Source: Bryobacter sp. CoA8 C33 (lineage in GTDB: Bacteria > Acidobacteriota > Terriglobia > Bryobacterales > Bryobacteraceae). Taken from it: a stretch of 61,205 nt of DNA. Every line of letters begins with the position of its first letter. The first letter of the stretch is position 1. The stretch spans positions 1 to 61,205 of the forward strand of contig JAINDK010000049.1 in assembly GCA_019931185.1 (NCBI GenBank), given 5' to 3'. Position numbers and translations under genes: made by a program. The notes beneath the pieces are model-generated. The model saw nothing but the letters and a program-made list of their open reading frames with translations, was not told the origin of the DNA and ran no database searches. Shown here one piece after another: positions 24,295 through 33,662 of this stretch.

Positions 24295-25065
24295 ATGTCG
24301 ACCAACAATCGATTCTTCCAAGCCACAATTGGCGCTTTGATCTTTCTGACTACCTTGGCCTCCGCACAGTCCACGTCGACTCCCAAAGCCACCTACCGTT
24401 TTGCTCTCAATCAAGATAGCTTTTTCGGCTTTAACCCTACTGTGAATGGTGCCTACCGTCTCAACGACCGCCTCGATGCCACCGGCTATGCGGTGTTTTG
24501 GACGACCCCCTCTTTCGGAACAGGTGGCGGCTCTGGCCTCTGGACCGAAGTTGGTGGTGGAGTCAATATCCGCACATTTGATGGCAAATGGACCTTCTCC
24601 CCTCAACTTGGTATTCTGAACGGCAGATTGCTTTCCAATGGCAATTTCCCGATGGCCTTTGAAGGGATCGTCCCCAACATCGTCTCAAATGTAAACACCT
24701 CCCGCGCTGAAGGTGAATTCTATATGGGCCGCTACACCGCCGTGCGTACCGGTCGCGTCCCACAGGCAGGACGCCTCGTCGCTGCCCCGAATCAAAACAA
24801 CTTCCTTCACTGGTGGATCAATGGAGGCTACAAGTTGGGCTCCGGCGTCAGCGTCGGGCTCCACTACGAGCATCTCGGGTCCAACCCCAGCGGCACTCTC
24901 CCTTCCGCCAGTGTCTATAAGTGGCTTGGCCCTTATGTCCAGGCTAACTTCTCCTCGGGCTTCTCGCTGCGCTTTACCACCGGCGCGGATGTCCAGTCCC
25001 GCACCGCCCTCGATGGGCAGGGTTCTTTCTATAAGCTCACCGCTGCCTACACGTTCTCTCAGTAA
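24295..25065 (+). CDS. Exported beta-barrel-like protein of unknown function
   Basis: A 256-residue protein with a clear signal peptide (FQATIGALIFLTTLASA, cleaved before QSTS). The mature part alternates polar and hydrophobic residues, is rich in Gly, Tyr and Phe, and ends in a phenylalanine-containing strand (AAYTFSQ), as in outer-membrane barrels. I do not recognise a named family. The start at 24295 has a strong GAGGAG site 7 bases upstream, unusual for this window; the open frame upstream lacks one. Long AT-rich leader, strong ribosome site and strong terminator suggest high expression. Confidence 0.75.
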   Translation: MSTNNRFFQATIGALIFLTTLASAQSTSTPKATYRFALNQDSFFGFNPTVNGAYRLNDRLDATGYAVFWTTPSFGTGGGSGLWTEVGGGVNIRTFDGKWTFSPQLGILNGRLLSNGNFPMAFEGIVPNIVSNVNTSRAEGEFYMGRYTAVRTGRVPQAGRLVAAPNQNNFLHWWINGGYKLGSGVSVGLHYEHLGSNPSGTLPSASVYKWLGPYVQANFSSGFSLRFTTGADVQSRTALDGQGSFYKLTAAYTFSQ

Positions 25066-25085
25066 CTCGGACTCATTGAGGTCGG

Positions 25086-25123
25086 AAAGGGCGTGACCAC
25101 GGTCGCGCCCTTTTTCCTTTTTT
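25086..25123. terminator. Strong rho-independent terminator
   Basis: AAAGGGCG (25086-25093) pairs with CGCCCTTT (25106-25113), extended by TGAC/GTCG-type pairs around a CACG loop, and a long T-rich tract follows. It ends the barrel-like gene and lies just before the end of the convergent rlmN gene (25125). A-rich bases on the left could let it work in both directions. Confidence 0.88.
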
Positions 25124-25124
25124 C

Positions 25125-26213
25125 TCAGCCTCCAATCCGCACCAAGCCCTCCCCATCCGTCATCCGCTTCAATTGCCCGCAAGCCGCATAAATATCCAGC
25201 CCCCGAGGCCGCCTCACGAAACAAGGCATCCCCGCCCGGACGATCTCTTGAAAACTCCGCACACGCTCCGGCTCCGGCGTCTCAAAGGGAATCCCCGGGC
25301 CCGGATTCAGGGCAATGAGATTGACCTTCGCCCGTAAGTTGCCCAGCAGGCGCCGCACCCGGCGCGCGTCGGCGTCCGAATCATTCACCCCCCGCAACAG
25401 CACATACTCGAAGGTCAGACTTTCCCAGGGCCGCAACGGATAGCGCGCGCAGGCTTCGAGCAAATCCTTCAGGTGCCATTTTCTTGTAATCGGCATCAAC
25501 TCCACGCGCTGCTCCTCGCTCGAAGCGTTCAGACTGATCGCCAGCTTCGGCCGTACCGCTGCCCGGCCCAGTTCCTCAATTTTGGGAATCAACCCCGAGG
25601 TCGACACCGTAATGCGCCGCTCGCTCATCCCCACCCCGTCCGGGTCAACCAGAATCCGCGTGGCCTTCAGTACCGCTTCCAGATTCATCAACGGCTCGCC
25701 CTGGCCCATCAGGACCAGATTCATCTGCCGGTCCCGCGGCTCGAGCCCATGCGCGGCGGCAATGTACAGCACCTGACCGACGATTTCACCAGCCGTCAGA
25801 TTTCTCTCCAGACCCATCAGCGCCGTCAGGCAGAACTTGCAATCGACCGGACAGCCCACCTGAGAGGAAATACACAGCGTATCGCGTCCCTGCTCTGGCA
25901 TGAACACCGCCTCCACGCTTTTGCCGTCGCTCAGCCGCAGCAGATACCGCACGGTGCCGTCGACGCTCTCATAGCGCGACTCGACCTCCGGCGCCCCACT
26001 GACAAACTCCGTCCGCAGCGCCTCCGGGAGCGTCTTCACTGCCCTGAGATCGAGCTTGCGTTGCCCATAGAGCGCCTCATAGATCTGCCGCGCGCGAAAC
26101 TTCGGGTATCGCCCGGCAATCGCGCTTTCCATGTCGGCCATCTCCATTCCGAGGAGCGGCCGTCTCGCCTCTGTCACAATACTAGTATCCGTCTTCGTTG
26201 CGATTGTCCTCAA
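25125..26213 (-). CDS. rlmN: RlmN 23S rRNA adenine-2503 C2-methyltransferase (radical SAM)
   Basis: A radical-SAM methylase that modifies A2503 of 23S rRNA and some tRNAs. The iron-sulfur motif is C121-PVD-C125-KF-C128, [12 protein letters not shown] is the conserved SAM-site strand, and the resolving cysteine is in [11 protein letters not shown] near the C-terminus. Length (about 350-362) is normal. The start is uncertain: TTG at 26213 has a good AGAGAGG site 5 bases before it, GTG at 26177 also keeps the conserved LLG segment, and ATG 26147 would cut into it. The TTG shares a base with the start of the divergent M16 gene. Confidence 0.92.
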   Translation of the reverse strand: MRTIATKTDTSIVTEARRPLLGMEMADMESAIAGRYPKFRARQIYEALYGQRKLDLRAVKTLPEALRTEFVSGAPEVESRYESVDGTVRYLLRLSDGKSVEAVFMPEQGRDTLCISSQVGCPVDCKFCLTALMGLERNLTAGEIVGQVLYIAAAHGLEPRDRQMNLVLMGQGEPLMNLEAVLKATRILVDPDGVGMSERRITVSTSGLIPKIEELGRAAVRPKLAISLNASSEEQRVELMPITRKWHLKDLLEACARYPLRPWESLTFEYVLLRGVNDSDADARRVRRLLGNLRAKVNLIALNPGPGIPFETPEPERVRSFQEIVRAGMPCFVRRPRGLDIYAACGQLKRMTDGEGLVRIGG

Positions 26214-27490
26214 TGAATCCTCTCTCTGACCGCGATATCCAGTCCACCACCCTCGCCAACGGCCTCAAGGTCGTCACCGAGCGCATGCCCCACGTTCGCA
26301 GTGTTTCCATCGGCGCCTGGATCGCCTCCGGGTCGCGGCTGGAGCGCGGCGCCGAGCGCGGCATTGCTCACTTCCTCGAGCACATGCTCTTCAAAGGCAC
26401 CGAAGCCCGCTCGGCTGAAGACATCGCCCGCGCTGTCGATTCGATCGGCGGCAATCTCGACGCCTTCACCAGCAAGGAACTCGTCTCCTACAACACCAAG
26501 GTTCTTGACGAACACCTCCCCATCGCCTGGGATATCCTCTCCGACCTCGTCCTCCATCCCACCTTCGACCCCGAGGAACTCGAAAAGGAAAAGGGCGTCA
26601 TCCTCGAAGAGCTCAAAATGGAGGCCGACAATCCCGAATACCTCGTTCATGAGCTGTTCGTAAAGAACCTGTGGCGCGGCCATGGCCTGGCGCAGCCGAT
26701 TATCGGCGTCAAGCCCACGATCCAGGGCTTCACCCGTGAGATGCTTGTTGCCTACCACGAGCGCATCTACTCCCCAGCCAACATCACCATCACCGCCGCG
26801 GGCAACCTCGAACACCCCCGGATCGTCGACATGGTGGCCGCCTCCTTTGCCTCACGGCCCACCGGCCGCCCGATCCCCGCGCAAGGTGCGCCAGACCTGC
26901 AGGCGCCCTTCGTTCTCAAGCAGAAACGCACGCAGCAGGCACATCTGTACCTCGGCTCCCCGGCGCGCCCCATCGCCGACGACACCCGCTTTTCCTGGTA
27001 CATTCTCAACACGATTCTCGGCGGCGGGATGTCCTCCCGCCTGTTTCAGAACATCCGCGAACGCCAGGGCCTCGCCTATGCCGTCATGAGTGATCTGATG
27101 ACCTACCGCGACACGGGCTGCCTTGCCATCTATGCCGGCACCTCGCCGGAAACCTTGTCCCGCGTCATTGGCTCCATCATGCAGGAATTCCGCGACCTGA
27201 AGGCAAACCCCGTGCCGGCTGAAGAACTCCGCCGTGCCAAGGAACACCTCAAGGGGTCGCTGATGCTTTCCCTTGAGTCGACGAATTCGCGCATGACCAA
27301 TCTCGCCCGGCAGTCTATCTTCTTTGGCCGTTTCTTCTCGCTGGAGGAAATGCTTCAGAGTATCGAAGGCGTCACGGCCGAAAATGTCCTGGAGCTGGCC
27401 CGCGAGTCCTTTCTCGCCGACCGCCTTGCGCTCACCGTGCTCGGCAATGTCCAGCATCTCGGCCTCGACCGCTCCCTACTCGATTGCTGA
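26213..27490 (+). CDS. M16-family zinc peptidase
   Basis: A 425-residue pitrilysin-type metallopeptidase. The inverted zinc motif HxxEH is H53-FL-E56-H57, with the downstream glutamate in [16 protein letters not shown]. The C-terminal half carries the R/Y partner region ([25 protein letters not shown]). It resembles the YmxG/PqqL-like single-subunit group. The ATG has no Shine-Dalgarno site and overlaps the rlmN start. The last bases overlap the TTG start of the TPM gene by 7 bp. Confidence 0.9.
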   Translation: MNPLSDRDIQSTTLANGLKVVTERMPHVRSVSIGAWIASGSRLERGAERGIAHFLEHMLFKGTEARSAEDIARAVDSIGGNLDAFTSKELVSYNTKVLDEHLPIAWDILSDLVLHPTFDPEELEKEKGVILEELKMEADNPEYLVHELFVKNLWRGHGLAQPIIGVKPTIQGFTREMLVAYHERIYSPANITITAAGNLEHPRIVDMVAASFASRPTGRPIPAQGAPDLQAPFVLKQKRTQQAHLYLGSPARPIADDTRFSWYILNTILGGGMSSRLFQNIRERQGLAYAVMSDLMTYRDTGCLAIYAGTSPETLSRVIGSIMQEFRDLKANPVPAEELRRAKEHLKGSLMLSLESTNSRMTNLARQSIFFGRFFSLEEMLQSIEGVTAENVLELARESFLADRLALTVLGNVQHLGLDRSLLDC

Positions 27491-28212
27491 AGCTCTGCCT
27501 GAGTCTCGTCCTTCTTCCGGCCCTCCCGGCCGCCGATTGGTCTCGACTGCGCCCCCAGGGCCATGTTTCCGACTTTGCCTCCGTCCTGCCCGCTGCCTCG
27601 CGCCAGAAAATCGAACAATATCTCGCCACGCTCGAGAATGCCAGCGGCGCCCAGGTCGCCATCGTCACGATTGCTTCTCTTGAAGGCGACCCGATCGAGG
27701 ATGTCGCCAATTCCTTGTATCGCTCCTTCGGCATCGGCAAAAAGGACACGAATGAGGGTGCGCTCTTCCTGCTCGCCATCCAGGAGCGGCGCTCCCGCCT
27801 TGAGGTGGGCTATGGCCTCGAAGCGATCCTCCCCGATGCCGCCGCCGGCGAAATCCTTCGGGCCATGCGCCCCGCGCTGCGGCAAGGCCAATACGGCCTC
27901 GCGCTCGAAACCGCTGCCCATTCGATCGGCGCCCGCATCGCTACCGCCCGCCAAGTGAGCCTGCCCGCCATTCCCGCCCCGCCCGCCGCGCCCGGCGAGG
28001 AAATCCCCCTCCCCATGCTGCTGCTTCTGCTCGGTGCTCTGGCTCTGTTTGCGCTCTACAATCGCCGCCGCTCGCCTTACCGTGCGTTTCGCAGCCCCTG
28101 GATTTTTCCCTCCGGCGGGGGCTTTGGCGGCGCCTCCTCCAGTGGGGGTGCATCCTGGGGTGGCTTCGGCGGTGGCGATTCGGGCGGTGGCGGGGCCTCA
28201 AGCGACTGGTAA
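27484..28212 (+). CDS. TPM-domain membrane protein (YgcG family)
   Basis: A 242-residue protein. A signal peptide ([17 protein letters not shown]) precedes a TPM domain (about residues 25-150, HVSDFASVLPAASRQKIEQYL ... RRSRLEVGYGLEAILPD). A transmembrane helix (LPMLLLLLGALALFALY) and a Gly/Ser-rich tail ending GGGGASSDW follow, typical of YgcG proteins. Family members often sit beside LemA; here one gene lies between them. The TTG start overlaps the M16 stop. Function is envelope-related but not defined. Confidence 0.88.
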   Translation: MLKLCLSLVLLPALPAADWSRLRPQGHVSDFASVLPAASRQKIEQYLATLENASGAQVAIVTIASLEGDPIEDVANSLYRSFGIGKKDTNEGALFLLAIQERRSRLEVGYGLEAILPDAAAGEILRAMRPALRQGQYGLALETAAHSIGARIATARQVSLPAIPAPPAAPGEEIPLPMLLLLLGALALFALYNRRRSPYRAFRSPWIFPSGGGFGGASSSGGASWGGFGGGDSGGGGASSDW

Positions 28213-28218
28213 TCTTCC

Positions 28219-28929
28219 ATGAATCAAGAAAAGCAAATCGAACAATTCCTCGAGAGAGCCCGCGCCGCCTTCGGCCTCCAGCTCGACGCGATTCTCTTGT
28301 ATGGCTCCGCCGCCCGCGGTGAGTTCGACGCTCACCACTCCGACCTCAACCTCCTCGTCCTCCTCCATGCCCTCAACCGTGCCTCCCTGGCGGCGGCCGC
28401 GCCGCTGCTCGAATTCTGGCTCGAGTCCGGCCACCCTCAGCCCCTGTTTTTCACGCGCGCCGAATTGCGCTCGGCCACCGACGCTTTTCCCATCGAGATC
28501 CTCGACATGATCTCCTCGCACCGCCTCCTTCATGGCGACTCTCCTCTCGACGGCCTCACCGTCAACCCCGTCTTCCACCGCGCTCAACTCGAGCACGAAC
28601 TCCGCTCGAAGCTCCTCCGGCTCCGGCAGAAAGCCATTCTGGTTCTTGCCCAACCGGAAGAACTGCTGCGCCTGCTAGCCGCATCCGTGCCTACGTTCCT
28701 GCTTCTCCTGCGCCACCGTCTGCTTCTTGCCGGTCACACGCCTCCGCCCCAGCGGCGCGCCCTGCTCGATTTCGCTCACCAGGCCGGCCTCATCGAGGCC
28801 CTCCCCTTTTCCCGATTGCTCGATCTGCGCGAAGCAAAGCTCAGCCCCCGCACCCTGGACTCAGTACAATTGTTCGAAGACTATCTCACACAGATCGAGC
28901 GGCTCGTCAGCGACGCCGACTCGCTGTAA
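28219..28929 (+). CDS. Nucleotidyltransferase-fold protein
   Basis: A 236-residue protein. The N-terminal nucleotidyltransferase core is clear: LLYGSAARGEFDAHHSDLNLLVLL gives the GSxARGE...DxD-like pattern, though the second acidic position is Asn (DLN), so activity is uncertain. The C-terminal half is all helical. It may transfer a nucleotide to a protein or small molecule, like MNT-type proteins. It lies 6 bp after the TPM gene and 11 bp before lemA, so it is part of that operon. Confidence 0.72.
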   Translation: MNQEKQIEQFLERARAAFGLQLDAILLYGSAARGEFDAHHSDLNLLVLLHALNRASLAAAAPLLEFWLESGHPQPLFFTRAELRSATDAFPIEILDMISSHRLLHGDSPLDGLTVNPVFHRAQLEHELRSKLLRLRQKAILVLAQPEELLRLLAASVPTFLLLLRHRLLLAGHTPPPQRRALLDFAHQAGLIEALPFSRLLDLREAKLSPRTLDSVQLFEDYLTQIERLVSDADSL

Positions 28930-28940
28930 AAGGCTTCCGT

Positions 28941-29513
28941 ATGCGCTCAGTTCTCCTCGTCATCGGTATCCTTCTCCTCGGCGCCCTCGCCGCCGGGAGC
29001 CTACTCGTTTTCAACCGCAACCAACTCGTCACCAAGCGGGAAGCCATCGAGGCCGCCTGGGCCCAAACGGACATTGCCCTGCAGCGCCGTGCCGACCTCA
29101 TCCCGAACCTCGTCAATACCGTCAAGGGCTTCGCCCAGCAGGAAAAAGAAATTTTTACCGGTATTGCCGCGGCCCGTGCCTCCCTGGCCGGCGCCCGTAC
29201 TCCGTCGGACCGCATTGCCGCGAACACCGAACTCGACCAAGCGCTCGCCCGGCTCCTGCTGATTGTTGAGAACTACCCCCAACTGAAGTCCAACGAAAAC
29301 TTCCTCCGCCTCCAGGACGAACTGGCCGGCACGGAAAATCGCATCGCCGTCGAACGCCGCAAATACAACGAAACGGTTCAGGACTACAACACCTCCATCG
29401 CCCTGTTCCCCACTAATCTCGCGGCGTCCCTATTCGGTTTCACCCGTAACGACACCTACTTCAAAACAGATCTGGGGGCCCGCACCGCCCCCAAAGTTGA
29501 CTTCTCCAAATAA
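28941..29513 (+). CDS. lemA: LemA family protein
   Basis: A 190-residue membrane protein. One N-terminal helix (LLVIGILLLGALAAGSLLVF) is followed by the LemA coiled-coil core with WAQTDIALQRRADLIPNLVNTVKG, LLLIVENYPQLKSNENFL and AVERRKYNETVQDYN. Family role is unclear, linked to envelope stress. Together with the TPM protein it forms the usual LemA-TPM pair, here separated by a nucleotidyltransferase gene. Confidence 0.92.
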   Translation: MRSVLLVIGILLLGALAAGSLLVFNRNQLVTKREAIEAAWAQTDIALQRRADLIPNLVNTVKGFAQQEKEIFTGIAAARASLAGARTPSDRIAANTELDQALARLLLIVENYPQLKSNENFLRLQDELAGTENRIAVERRKYNETVQDYNTSIALFPTNLAASLFGFTRNDTYFKTDLGARTAPKVDFSK

Positions 29514-29526
29514 AGGGATCCTTTGC

Positions 29527-30969
29527 ATGCAAACTTTCGGTAACTACATCAACGGCGAGTGGGTCACTACCGCCCGCACCTTTGAAAACCGCAACCCGGC
29601 CAACACCAATGAGCTGATCGGGCATTTCGCCTCCGGCTCGGCCGCCGATGTCGAAGCCGCGGCGGCCGCCGCGGCCGTGGCTTTCCCCAAGTGGGCTTCT
29701 CTGCCCGCTCCGGCCCGGGCCAACTATCTGTTCAAGGCCGCCGAGATCCTCGATAGCCGCTTTGAAAAAGTGGCCGAGGAGATGACGCGCGAAGAAGGCA
29801 AGACCTTCCCCGAGGCCAAGGGCGAAGTCCGCCGCACGATCAACATCCTCAAATACTTCGCCGGGGAAGGCGCGCGGCTGAGCGGCCATCTGGTGCCGAG
29901 CGAACGCGACCGCGTCCACATGTTCGCCATTCGCAAGCCCATCGGCGTCGTCGGCCTGATCACGCCCTGGAACTTCCCGAGCGCCATCCCGGCCTGGAAG
30001 CTTGCGCCCGCGCTCATCTGCGGCAACACCGTCGTGATGAAGCCCGCCAGCGCCGCTCCCCTGTCCGCCTGGCGCATCATCGAAGCGCTGCACGAGGCCG
30101 GGATCCCCAAGGGAGTCGTCAACTTCGTCATGGGTTCCGGCGGCACGCTCGGTAAGGCGCTGATCGACGCCGCCCCCCTCAAGGCCATCTCCTTCACCGG
30201 CTCGGAGCCCACGGGCAAATGGATCCACGCCGAGGCCTCGCGCCGCATGCTCCGCATCCAGCTCGAGATGGGCGGCAAGAACCCGACCATCGTGCTGAAG
30301 GATTGCGACTTCAACGCCGCGGTCGAAAACGTCGCGAACGCGGCCTTCTTCTCGACCGGCCAGAAGTGCACGGCCACCTCGCGCGCCATCGTTGAGGACG
30401 AGATCTACGACCGCTTCCTCGCCGCCCTGGTTGAGCGCACCAAGAAGCTCAAGGTCGGCAACGGCATGGAAGCCGGCATCGACATCGGCCCTGCCGTCGA
30501 CCAGGGCGCACTGCAAACCATCCTCGACTACATCGAAATCGGGCGGCAGGAAGCCGGCGCCCCCGTCGCCGGCGGCAACCGTCTCACGGGCCCCGGCTAC
30601 GACCAGGGCTTCTTCGTTGAACCCACGATCTTCGCCGGCGTCACCGAGGACATGCGCATCGCCAAGGAAGAAATCTTCGGCCCCGTCCTCGCCGTCCAGC
30701 GCGCCTCCAGCTTCGAGGACGCCATGCGGCTGGCCAACGCGAGCCAGTTTGGCCTCTCGGCCAGCGTACAGACCACGAACGTATCCCGCGTTTTCGATTT
30801 CGTCTACGGCATGGAGGCGGGCCTGCTTACCGTTAACCTGCCCTCGGCCGGGGTCGAATACCAGCTCCCCTTTGGCGGCACCAAGGATTCTTCCTTCGGC
30901 CCCAAGGAACAGGGCCCGGCGGCCTTCGACTTCTACAGCGACTACAAGACCGTCTACCTCAAGTACTAA
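29527..30969 (+). CDS. NAD(P)-dependent aldehyde dehydrogenase
   Basis: A 480-residue aldehyde dehydrogenase. The catalytic cysteine is C281 in STGQKCTATS and the general base is E247 in LEMGGKNP. TPWNFPSAIPAWKLAPALICGN is the conserved cofactor-site stretch. Overall it resembles 2,5-dioxovalerate (alpha-ketoglutaric semialdehyde) dehydrogenases of sugar-acid pathways, but other semialdehydes fit too. AAGGGAT lies about 9 bases before the ATG. It follows lemA by 13 bp and overlaps the convergent MFS gene by 11 bp. Confidence 0.88.
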   Translation: MQTFGNYINGEWVTTARTFENRNPANTNELIGHFASGSAADVEAAAAAAAVAFPKWASLPAPARANYLFKAAEILDSRFEKVAEEMTREEGKTFPEAKGEVRRTINILKYFAGEGARLSGHLVPSERDRVHMFAIRKPIGVVGLITPWNFPSAIPAWKLAPALICGNTVVMKPASAAPLSAWRIIEALHEAGIPKGVVNFVMGSGGTLGKALIDAAPLKAISFTGSEPTGKWIHAEASRRMLRIQLEMGGKNPTIVLKDCDFNAAVENVANAAFFSTGQKCTATSRAIVEDEIYDRFLAALVERTKKLKVGNGMEAGIDIGPAVDQGALQTILDYIEIGRQEAGAPVAGGNRLTGPGYDQGFFVEPTIFAGVTEDMRIAKEEIFGPVLAVQRASSFEDAMRLANASQFGLSASVQTTNVSRVFDFVYGMEAGLLTVNLPSAGVEYQLPFGGTKDSSFGPKEQGPAAFDFYSDYKTVYLKY

Positions 30970-32128
30970 GCGGCCGGCGCGAAGCGACGATCCACAATAG
31001 AACGGCCGCCGCCACGGCGGCCGTTCCCGTTATGCCCACCAGCGGCGCGAATCCTACGGTCTCCCGCCACAGCCCCGCCAGATAGATCATCACCGATGCT
31101 GACAGGCCGCCGCTCATGTTCAACAGGGCGCCGGCGAGGCCACGGGTGTCCTCTGGCGTCACGTCATAGGCGCCGGAAAACGCATTCGCTGCCAGCAGCC
31201 CCGCGAAAAACCCGAAGCCCGCCGAGGCCCAGCGCGCCTCCTCGAGGCTGGCTGCCTGAAACACCATCCAGCCGAGAGGCCCGCTCCCCATCACCCCCAG
31301 CGCGGCCACATAGAGACGGGCCATCGGCCGGCGGCGGCGCCAGAAGTCCGCCAGCGCCCCGCCCGCGAAAATTCCCACGACCAGGCTTACCTGCACGAAG
31401 ACAGTCGCGTTCCAGCCGCTGTCTGTCATCGAGAGATGGAAGCGGTCCTGCAGGAAGGTGGGATACCAAGCGAGCACGACCCACTGCACGGCATTGAACG
31501 CGCAAAAGGCCCCGGCCAGGGCCAGGTACTTGCCGCTCCGGGCGAGCGCACGCCAATCTCCTGCTGCCTTGTGCTGGCCCACCACCTCGGCCCGGTAAAC
31601 GGGCCGCCACAATACCGCGCTATAGGCCAGCCCCAACAGGCCCGCCAGGGCAAATCCGCTCCGCCAGCCGATTCCATCGGCGGCCCAACCGCCAAACCAT
31701 CCGCCCGCCATCACCCCGACGTACATCGCTGATTGATGAAAGCCGAGCGCCCGCGATCGTGTCTCGACCGGATAGCGGGCCGCCAGCAACTGCAGCGCCG
31801 CCGGAAAATACAGGGCCTCGGTCAGGCCGATCATCCCGCGCCAACCGAGGAAGACCCAGGCGCTGCCGGCCAGCGCGCAGCCGATCGTCGCCGCTGACCA
31901 AAGAACCAAGCTCAGCCAGACCAGCCTCCCGGCCCGCCACCGGTCCGCCATCCAACCCGCCACCGGCATGCCCAGCGTGTACACCCACATGAACACGCTC
32001 GCCAGCAAGCCCAGCCGCGCGCTGTCAAATCCGAGATCGGCCCGCAGCGCCGGAAAGATGCTGTACACCATCTGGCGGTCCACGTAATTAAGCGTGAAGG
32101 CGATCCACAGATACACGACCAGCGGCAT
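30959..32128 (-). CDS. MFS transporter, anion:cation symporter-like
   Basis: A 389-residue, 12-helix major-facilitator protein. The start YLWIAFTLNYVDRQMVYSIFP and loop GWMADRWRAGRLVWLSLV fit the ACS group (ExuT/GudP-like), which imports organic anions such as hexuronates. Its start codon overlaps the stop of the M81 gene (TGATG), so transporter and hydrolase are coupled. It probably imports the substrate of that hydrolase or its product. Confidence 0.85.
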   Translation of the reverse strand: MPLVVYLWIAFTLNYVDRQMVYSIFPALRADLGFDSARLGLLASVFMWVYTLGMPVAGWMADRWRAGRLVWLSLVLWSAATIGCALAGSAWVFLGWRGMIGLTEALYFPAALQLLAARYPVETRSRALGFHQSAMYVGVMAGGWFGGWAADGIGWRSGFALAGLLGLAYSAVLWRPVYRAEVVGQHKAAGDWRALARSGKYLALAGAFCAFNAVQWVVLAWYPTFLQDRFHLSMTDSGWNATVFVQVSLVVGIFAGGALADFWRRRRPMARLYVAALGVMGSGPLGWMVFQAASLEEARWASAGFGFFAGLLAANAFSGAYDVTPEDTRGLAGALLNMSGGLSASVMIYLAGLWRETVGFAPLVGITGTAAVAAAVLLWIVASRRPLST

Positions 32129-33615
32129 CAGGTCCGCCGGTACACGCGTGGCGCCGGCGTGTATTCAAATCCATCGTCGAGCGGAAACAGGGGCCGCCGC
32201 GCCGCCCGATGCCCCAGGGAGCGTACATTCGCGCTTGTCGCCCCCGGTGCGTCGATATTCAGCACATGCTGCGCTCCGTCGTTGAAGAACCGCGGCTGGC
32301 ACAGCGGGCTCTTCACCACGGTCATGTCGAAATCAAAGGGATGCCGCCCCGCGGCGAGGAAGAGCGTCCGGTCATAGAGGTGCACCGGCCGCGCGGTCAG
32401 CACGATCGTGTAGGGCTCGCTCTCGAACACCGCGCTCGGCCCGGCGTACCAGCCCTCTCCGTAGCTTTCGCTGCACAGCTTGCCGTCAAACAACAGGGCC
32501 ACGCGGCCCCGCATGGTTAGCGGCACGAATCTCGGGTCGAGGCTCCCGCCGAGGGTCAGTTCCACCTCGGCGCCCGCGCCGGCGCGATAACAGTGCTCGA
32601 CGGCTGGTGCATCCACCAGCGGGGCCAGCACGGTCCGCGTATTGCCCTGGCGCACCAGCTCAGCCACGATCGCATTCGAATCCCCGCTCGCCCCCGAACT
32701 CGTCGCATCGGCCGCATCCACTAACACCACCCGCCCCGTTGCCCGCCGCGCCAGCTCCGCGCTTTGCTCGAGCGTCAGCAGCGGCTGCTGCATCGTCGCC
32801 CGCTCCCGCCAGAATTCTCCGGCAATCCTCACCCCCAGCTCACAGGCCCGCCGCTCGTCGCCATCGGCCACCAGAAAGACATTCGATGCCAGATCCGCAA
32901 CATCGGTGAAGGGATTGCCGATGAAGAACCCGCCCGCCAGCCCCCCGGGCTCCCGCTCAAAGGCAATCGTCTCGTCCACCCAGCGCTTCCAGATCCCGCT
33001 TTCCGTCATCAGTTCCGGCCCGCGTACCAGCGCCGGGATCGGCACGCGCACACTCACCGGCTTGACTTCGCGCTTGAGAATCCGCAGAAGCAGCCGCGCC
33101 GCCCTTTCTCCGGTCTCGAAAAAATCCGTGTGCGGGTTGGTGTGAAACACGACGACACCATCGGCGAGTTCGACAATGCGGTCTGTCAGGATGCCGTGCA
33201 GGTCGAGTGAGACGACGATCGGCATCGCCTCGCCCACGATCGCCCGGGCCCGCGCGAGGAGTTCTCCCTCGCAGTCCTCAACCCCCTCGGCCGCCAGCGC
33301 CCCGTGCAGTGCGAAGTAGATCCCATCCCAATTTCGTTGCCACCGCAACGGTTCGAGAAACTCCGCCGCGATCCGCTCAAAGGCATCCCGCCGCACGAGC
33401 CCCGACGAAGTGATGCCCCGCGCCGCATAGCCGCCCTCGACCTCGTGGCCGGCCCCCTCGAGCACGCGCAGCGCGCCGCCCACCTCGGCATGCACACGCC
33501 GGTGATAGCCGAGCACGGCCTCGCCCCGGTCTATGGCGAAGTCTTCATAACCGGCCATTACCGGGTTAAAGCTCGAGATCTCCTGCTTGCACTCGTTGAT
33601 CAGTATCCGCGCCAT
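32128..33615 (-). CDS. M81-family (MlrC-like) metallopeptidase
   Basis: A 495-residue member of the M81 family, named from the microcystin-degrading enzyme MlrC. The N-terminal half has the conserved ECKQEISSFNP, VVSLDLHGILTDRI and FHTNPHTDFFETG regions, which supply metal ligands; the C-terminal half has VLVDAADATSSGASGDS and the later GGSLDPRF segments. Family members hydrolyse small peptides or amides. It is first in the operon with the MFS transporter and divergent (47-bp gap) from a DoeB-like deacylase. Confidence 0.88.
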   Translation of the reverse strand: MARILINECKQEISSFNPVMAGYEDFAIDRGEAVLGYHRRVHAEVGGALRVLEGAGHEVEGGYAARGITSSGLVRRDAFERIAAEFLEPLRWQRNWDGIYFALHGALAAEGVEDCEGELLARARAIVGEAMPIVVSLDLHGILTDRIVELADGVVVFHTNPHTDFFETGERAARLLLRILKREVKPVSVRVPIPALVRGPELMTESGIWKRWVDETIAFEREPGGLAGGFFIGNPFTDVADLASNVFLVADGDERRACELGVRIAGEFWRERATMQQPLLTLEQSAELARRATGRVVLVDAADATSSGASGDSNAIVAELVRQGNTRTVLAPLVDAPAVEHCYRAGAGAEVELTLGGSLDPRFVPLTMRGRVALLFDGKLCSESYGEGWYAGPSAVFESEPYTIVLTARPVHLYDRTLFLAAGRHPFDFDMTVVKSPLCQPRFFNDGAQHVLNIDAPGATSANVRSLGHRAARRPLFPLDDGFEYTPAPRVYRRT

Positions 33616-33662
33616 TCTGGTCCGTTATTCTTTCACGCTTTTTTGTGTTTTGATGATCCCAG

